DNA of 9,745 nt from Deltaproteobacteria bacterium. GTDB lineage: Bacteria > Desulfobacterota > Anaeroferrophillalia > Anaeroferrophillales > Tharpellaceae. Each line of letters begins with the position of its first letter. Position 1 is the stretch's first letter. Below, one piece after another: positions 7,729-9,745 of this stretch. Position numbers and translations under genes: made by a program. Location: NCBI GenBank assembly GCA_013153415.1, contig JAADEO010000043.1, positions 1-9,745 on the forward strand, written 5' to 3'. The notes beneath the pieces are model-generated. The model saw only the letters and a list, made by a program, of their open reading frames with translations. It was not told the DNA's origin and did not search any database.

Positions 7729-9096
7729 TTACATGAAATATTTGAGAAAGATTGTGGCGGTCCCCATGTAGATAAGGATGCCGACGATATCGTTACTGGT
7801 GGTGACAAAAGGGCCCGAAGCGATGGCCGGGTCGATTTCCAATTTATGAAAAAAAGTGGGGACGAAAGCTCCCATGGTCGCGGCCACCATCATGGAGATC
7901 GACATCGAGACCGCGACCACGGCACCGACCAGGGGTTCGTGGTGCCAGAGGAGAGCGATAATGCCGACCATTATCCCGCAGATAACTCCCATCAACACTC
8001 CGATCCGGGCCTCGCGCCAGATCACTTTGGCGATGGTGTCCATGGTTACCCGGCCGGTAGCCAGGCCGCGGACGATGATCGAGGATGATTGGGTGCCGAC
8101 ATTGCCGCCCATGCCGGTGATGACCGGAACGAAGGTGACCAGGGTCAATACCGTTTCCAGGGTGACCTTGAAAAGCCACATGAAATATCCGGTTACGATC
8201 CCCCCCATCAGGGTGACGAAGAGCCAGGGCAGACGGATGCGGGCGATTTTCAGGATATTGTCGGCGTAGACGATCTCCGTCGAATCGGTACCCGCCATGC
8301 GGAAGATGTCTTCGGTCGCTTCCTGGCGGATAACGTCGATGACGTCGTCGACAGTGATGATACCGACCAGGATGTTGGCTTCGTCGACGACCGGAATGGC
8401 CAGGAGGTTGTAGCGTTCGACCAGCTGGGCGACGATCTCCTGGTCGGTGTGGATATCGACCTTGACGACATTGGTGTTCATTATATCTTTCAGTTTGGTC
8501 TCGGGCGGCGAGAGAATCAGTTTGCGCAGCGAGACGATGCCGATCAGCCGACCCATGGTGTCGGTGACGTAGATGTAGAAGACGGTTTCCGCTTCTTCCC
8601 CGCGCCGGCGGATGGCCTCGATGGCTTCGGCCGCCGTGATTTCATCCCGCAGCGCGAAAAATTCGGTGGTCATGATGCCGCCGGCGCTGTCGTCAGGGTA
8701 GCTCAGCAGGGTTTCGACGTCACGGGATTCGACCGTGCCCAGCTGGTCGAGAATCCGTCGGGCGAAATCCTCCGGCAGATGGGCGATGATATCGGTCCGG
8801 TCATCGTCCGGCATCTCCTTGACGATGGCGACGACCTTCTCTTCGCTCAGGGACTGGAGCAGGGGGACGGCGATCTCGATGTCGAGTTCGCTCAGGGTCT
8901 CGGCCGCCTTGTTCAGATCTCTGATCTGTTTGAACAGGGTCAGGCACATCTCCTCGTCAAGCTCGCGCATGACCAGGGCGATGTCAGCTGGATAGAGCTT
9001 GTCCAGGACGTTCTGGATGTTGGACCAGGCTTCCCGGTGCAGGAGCCGTCTGATGGTAGCCACCATCAGACTCTGTCGGCTGGTTGTCTTATGCAT
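7729..9096 (-). CDS. mgtE: Magnesium transporter MgtE
   Basis: MgtE is a dimeric Mg2+ channel of the inner membrane whose cytoplasmic domains sense Mg2+ and close the pore when it is plentiful. The 455 residues match the family (about 450). Order: superhelical N-domain (about 25-135), two CBS domains (about 140-195 and 203-258; FFALRDEITAAEAIEAIRR, DIMNTNVVKVDIHTDQEI), connecting plug helix (about 258-284), then the membrane domain (286-452), for which about five helices are expected. Conserved pore segments are GMGGNVGTQSSSIIVRG (328-344) and DPAIASGPFVTTSNDIVG (422-439). Asp422 appears equivalent to the selectivity Asp432 of the Thermus protein (inference from motif context). The ATG at 9096 has no Shine-Dalgarno sequence and lies 2 nt after the stop of a 21-codon frame. 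A second ATG at 9066 (residue 11) also lacks one. recO follows closely. The long structured leader suggests post-transcriptional control. Confidence 0.97.
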   Translation of the reverse strand: MHKTTSRQSLMVATIRRLLHREAWSNIQNVLDKLYPADIALVMRELDEEMCLTLFKQIRDLNKAAETLSELDIEIAVPLLQSLSEEKVVAIVKEMPDDDRTDIIAHLPEDFARRILDQLGTVESRDVETLLSYPDDSAGGIMTTEFFALRDEITAAEAIEAIRRRGEEAETVFYIYVTDTMGRLIGIVSLRKLILSPPETKLKDIMNTNVVKVDIHTDQEIVAQLVERYNLLAIPVVDEANILVGIITVDDVIDVIRQEATEDIFRMAGTDSTEIVYADNILKIARIRLPWLFVTLMGGIVTGYFMWLFKVTLETVLTLVTFVPVITGMGGNVGTQSSSIIVRGLATGRVTMDTIAKVIWREARIGVLMGVICGIMVGIIALLWHHEPLVGAVVAVSMSISMMVAATMGAFVPTFFHKLEIDPAIASGPFVTTSNDIVGILIYMGTATIFLKYFM

Positions 9097-9098
9097 AA

Positions 9099-9164
9099 TC
9101 AGTTATAACCGGATATAAAGGGTGTCGGTTCCGCAGGCTGTAGCCGCCCGCGAAAGATTCTCAT
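9099..9164 (-). CDS. Putative mgtE leader peptide (21 codons, MgtL-like in style)
   Basis: This short frame, below the usual gene-calling limit, runs from ATG (9162-9164) to TGA (9099-9101). It ends 2 nt before the mgtE ATG (TGA-TT-ATG). It begins MRIFRGRLQ, then has the run PAEPTP at residues 10-15, and ends FISGYN. A modest CAGG lies 8 nt upstream of its ATG, inside the 3' arm of a hairpin (9169-9191). Codons 5-11 overlap another hairpin (9133-9151), which a translating ribosome would open. Known biology: the Salmonella mgtA leader encodes MgtL, a short peptide with alternating proline and acidic residues that makes translation sensitive to Mg2+ and proline. The resemblance here is in position, length and composition, not homology, and mgtE is unrelated to mgtA. 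Because mgtE lacks its own ribosome binding site, translational coupling is plausible. A frame this short could arise by chance. Confidence 0.45.
   Translation of the reverse strand: MRIFRGRLQPAEPTPFISGYN
9133..9151 (-). promoter_or_regulatory. Hairpin inside the putative leader-peptide frame
   Basis: Read on the minus strand, GCGGGC and GCCTGC pair over 6 bp, including one G-U, around a 7-nt loop. It sits about 36 nt before the mgtE ATG and within codons 5-11 of the small frame, just before its proline/acidic run. A ribosome moving through or pausing there would melt it. Confidence 0.4.
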
Positions 9165-9168
9165 CGGC

Positions 9169-9197
9169 AAGGCCTGTTTTCAGGCGGCCTTTTTTTT
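9169..9197 (+). terminator. Rho-independent terminator on the plus strand
   Basis: AAGGCCTG (9169-9176) pairs with CAGG-CGG-CCTT (9181-9191; the CGG is a 3-nt bulge) around a TTTT loop, and the T-run 9190-9197 follows directly. This is the form of an intrinsic terminator for plus-strand transcription. No plus-strand gene precedes it, since mgtE is on the minus strand. It may end antisense transcription or a small RNA, or the hairpin may matter mainly in the minus-strand leader, where an A-run precedes it and no U-run follows. Confidence 0.55.
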
Positions 9198-9263
9198 CTG
9201 GAAACGCCGGCGTTGCACGGCTGAAGATGCCGTTCGCGCCAACGAATTCTGTTCGCTTTCGGC

Positions 9264-9308
9264 TGCGAATCTTCCGTCCGCTACGGGTTCATCGGGAACG
9301 GATTCGCA
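9264..9308 (-). promoter_or_regulatory. Compact three-way junction in the mgtE leader
   Basis: An 8-bp perfect closing stem (9264-9271 with 9301-9308, TGCGAATC/GATTCGCA) encloses 29 nt. These split almost without remainder into two 13-nt hairpins: GTTC-5 nt-GAAC (9287-9299) and CCGT-5 nt-ACGG (9274-9286). Only one unpaired base lies on one side and two on the other. The two 5-nt loops, CCGAT and AGCGG in the minus-strand RNA, are complementary over CCG/CGG. The hairpin 9238-9263 begins at the next base. I do not recognise this as a known riboswitch class. Confidence 0.45.
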
Positions 9309-9320
9309 ACCGGGCCGCGT

Positions 9321-9333
9321 TTTTGCGGCAAAA
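9321..9333. repeat. 13-bp palindrome at the predicted mgtE transcription start
   Basis: TTTTGC (9321-9326), a central G, then GCAAAA (9328-9333) form a perfect inverted repeat just downstream of the candidate -10 element. It could be an operator bound by a dimeric regulator, or a short hairpin at the 5' end of the transcript. No regulator is encoded nearby. Confidence 0.35.
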
Positions 9334-9340
9334 GACTATC

Positions 9341-9369
9341 ATACTACCAGATAAGCCCGTGATTTACAA
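9341..9369 (-). promoter_or_regulatory. Candidate sigma70 promoter for mgtE (extended -10)
   Basis: On the minus strand TTGTAA (9364-9369) is followed after 17 nt by TAGTAT (9341-9346). TGG just before the -10 gives an extended -10 (TGn). Each hexamer matches consensus at 4 of 6 positions. The predicted start is near 9334, giving a leader of about 238 nt. It is the best promoter match I see between bioD and mgtE. Confidence 0.45.
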
Positions 9370-9443
9370 GCTTTTGTCTCGGGATTTCAGGGATTTATTG
9401 CTTACGGCAAGTATTGTTCGCCCCGTGTGGCGGTTGCTGCCGG
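9370..9443. other. Spacer between bioD end and the mgtE promoter
   Basis: This completes the 347-nt gap between bioD and mgtE. It holds two GGGATTT copies with a 9-nt period (9381-9396) and a weak TTGC/GCAA hairpin near 9398-9410. No T-run terminator for bioD is visible, so some read-through from bioD into mgtE is possible. Confidence 0.4.
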
Positions 9444-9745
9444 TCAGCGGGAATCTGAGATCAGTCTGATGAGGCTGTCGATGTCCAAATGCCGGGCGAG
9501 GTCGTCCCATTCGCGGTCGCTGACCGGGGGAGATTCCTGCAACGGCAGTTCGCCGATGATCTCCACCGGGTCGAATTCTCTCAATTGGGAGATGAATTCC
9601 CTTTCGGCGATTCCCGGGCGGGAGCTGAAATGGTTGGCAACCAGGCCGACGGTTTTCAGGTTCTCGCGGCGCAGCCGATCCAAGGTCAGCAGAGAGTGGT
9701 TGACGGCTCCCAGTCCGGTCCGGCTGACCACGAGAACCGGAAAAC
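9444..9745 (-). CDS. bioD: ATP-dependent dethiobiotin synthetase BioD (C-terminal part)
   Basis: BioD closes the ureido ring of dethiobiotin from 7,8-diaminopelargonate, CO2 and ATP, the penultimate step of biotin synthesis. Only the last 100 residues or so are in the window. The frame stays open through the right edge, so the GTG at 9731 is internal. The visible part begins FPVLVVSRTGLGAVNHSLLT, matching the family's P-V-I/L-V-V-x-x-x-L-G-x-x-N-H-x-x-L-T strand and helix, followed by VGLVANHFSSRPG (nucleotide-base pocket region; compare VAND in E. coli) and IIGELPLQ, the usual G-E-I/L-P segment. The C-terminal tail is slightly longer than in E. coli. The other bio genes, if clustered, would lie beyond the right edge. 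TGA stop at 9444-9446. Confidence 0.88.
   Translation of the reverse strand, partial: FPVLVVSRTGLGAVNHSLLTLDRLRRENLKTVGLVANHFSSRPGIAEREFISQLREFDPVEIIGELPLQESPPVSDREWDDLARHLDIDSLIRLISDSR

Larger units (their letters stand above)
9097..9334 (-). promoter_or_regulatory. Candidate structured 5' leader of mgtE
   Basis: If transcription starts near 9334, the mgtE mRNA has a leader of about 238 nt. On the minus strand, in order, I see: a palindrome (9321-9333), a three-way junction (9264-9308), an immediately adjoining hairpin (9238-9263: GCCGA, bulge AAG, CGAA, loop CAGAA, TTCG, TTGGC), a 5-bp hairpin ACGGC/GCCGT (9217-9233), the palindrome AACGCCGGCGTT (9203-9214), an A-run, a bulged hairpin around AAAA (9169-9191), and GCGGGC/GCCTGC with a 7-nt loop (9133-9151). 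The hairpins at 9238-9263 and 9133-9151 each contain a G-U pair that would be an A-C mismatch on the opposite strand, so the minus-strand RNA is the folded one. I do not see the conserved M-box (ykoK) sequences. The last part encodes a possible leader peptide. Confidence 0.5.

Noticed and set aside
8089..9108. 339-codon open frame on the plus strand opposite mgtE, very rich in Asp and Gly
   Set aside because: It is the mirror of mgtE codon usage, has no family character and reads antisense over a certain gene.
9283..9292. Three-codon frame ATG-AAC-CCG-TAG (minus strand) inside the three-way junction
   Set aside because: Too short to support, with no ribosome binding site.
9264..9308. Hammerhead ribozyme, suggested by the three-way junction
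   Set aside because: The required core CUGANGA ... GAAA and cleavage-site triplet are missing from the junction on both strands.
9272..9310. tRNA-like GGTTC segment in the mgtE-bioD gap
   Set aside because: The T-loop consensus fails after GGTTCA and there is no acceptor or anticodon arm; the pairing is better explained by the three-way junction.
9097..9334. M-box (ykoK) Mg2+ riboswitch upstream of mgtE
   Set aside because: The conserved sequence blocks I know for the M-box are not present on the minus strand, and no U-run follows any hairpin there.
9122..9469. 115-codon GTG-start frame on the plus strand through the mgtE-bioD gap
   Set aside because: It crosses the plus-strand terminator and runs into the end of bioD, has no recognisable motif, and has no convincing ribosome binding site.

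Overview
The window is a stretch of bacterial chromosome with moderately high GC. It most resembles a Desulfuromonadales/Geobacter-type deltaproteobacterium (Desulfobacterota). This assignment is an inference from the mgtE-recO-glyQ order, the clpS-clpA pair and a secreted modular protein whose C-terminal module I recall from Geobacter-like genomes; no marker gene proves it. No tRNA, rRNA, insertion sequence, CRISPR array or prophage gene is visible.

Layout. (1) 1-1557, plus strand: the 3' part of a large secreted modular protein, with an SdrD B-like calcium-binding domain, a papain-like (C39-like) cysteine peptidase domain and a C-terminal beta-rich module. Its 5' end lies outside the window. 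(2) 1631-4278, minus strand: clpS-clpA, the N-degron adaptor and its AAA+ unfoldase, 5 nt apart and converging on gene 1. (3) 4279-4593: divergent intergenic region. (4) 4594-5895, plus strand: mltA, a lytic murein transglycosylase with a membrane anchor and a GTG start. (5) 5918-9745, minus strand: a collinear block read bioD (C-terminal part only), a roughly 350-nt spacer, mgtE (Mg2+ transporter), recO (recombination mediator) and glyQ (glycyl-tRNA synthetase alpha). glyQ is followed directly by convergent mltA, so the usual partner glyS is not next to it.

The most unusual part is the spacer and leader upstream of mgtE (9097-9443). Read on the minus strand it holds an extended -10 promoter candidate (9341-9369), a palindrome at the predicted start site, a compact three-way junction, several further hairpins, and a 21-codon open reading frame (9099-9164). 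That small frame ends 2 nt before the mgtE ATG, which has no Shine-Dalgarno sequence of its own. It contains a proline/acidic run (PAEPTP), similar in style to MgtL, the leader peptide that controls the unrelated Mg2+ transporter gene mgtA in Salmonella. I propose a Mg2+-responsive, leader-peptide-coupled control element for mgtE. This is an inference from sequence and has not been tested. G-U pairs in two hairpins indicate that the minus-strand RNA is the folded one.

The other genes are housekeeping: protein quality control (clpS, clpA), cell wall remodelling (mltA), translation (glyQ), DNA repair (recO), Mg2+ uptake (mgtE) and biotin synthesis (bioD). The likely transcription units are clpS-clpA, mgtE-recO-glyQ, and mltA alone.
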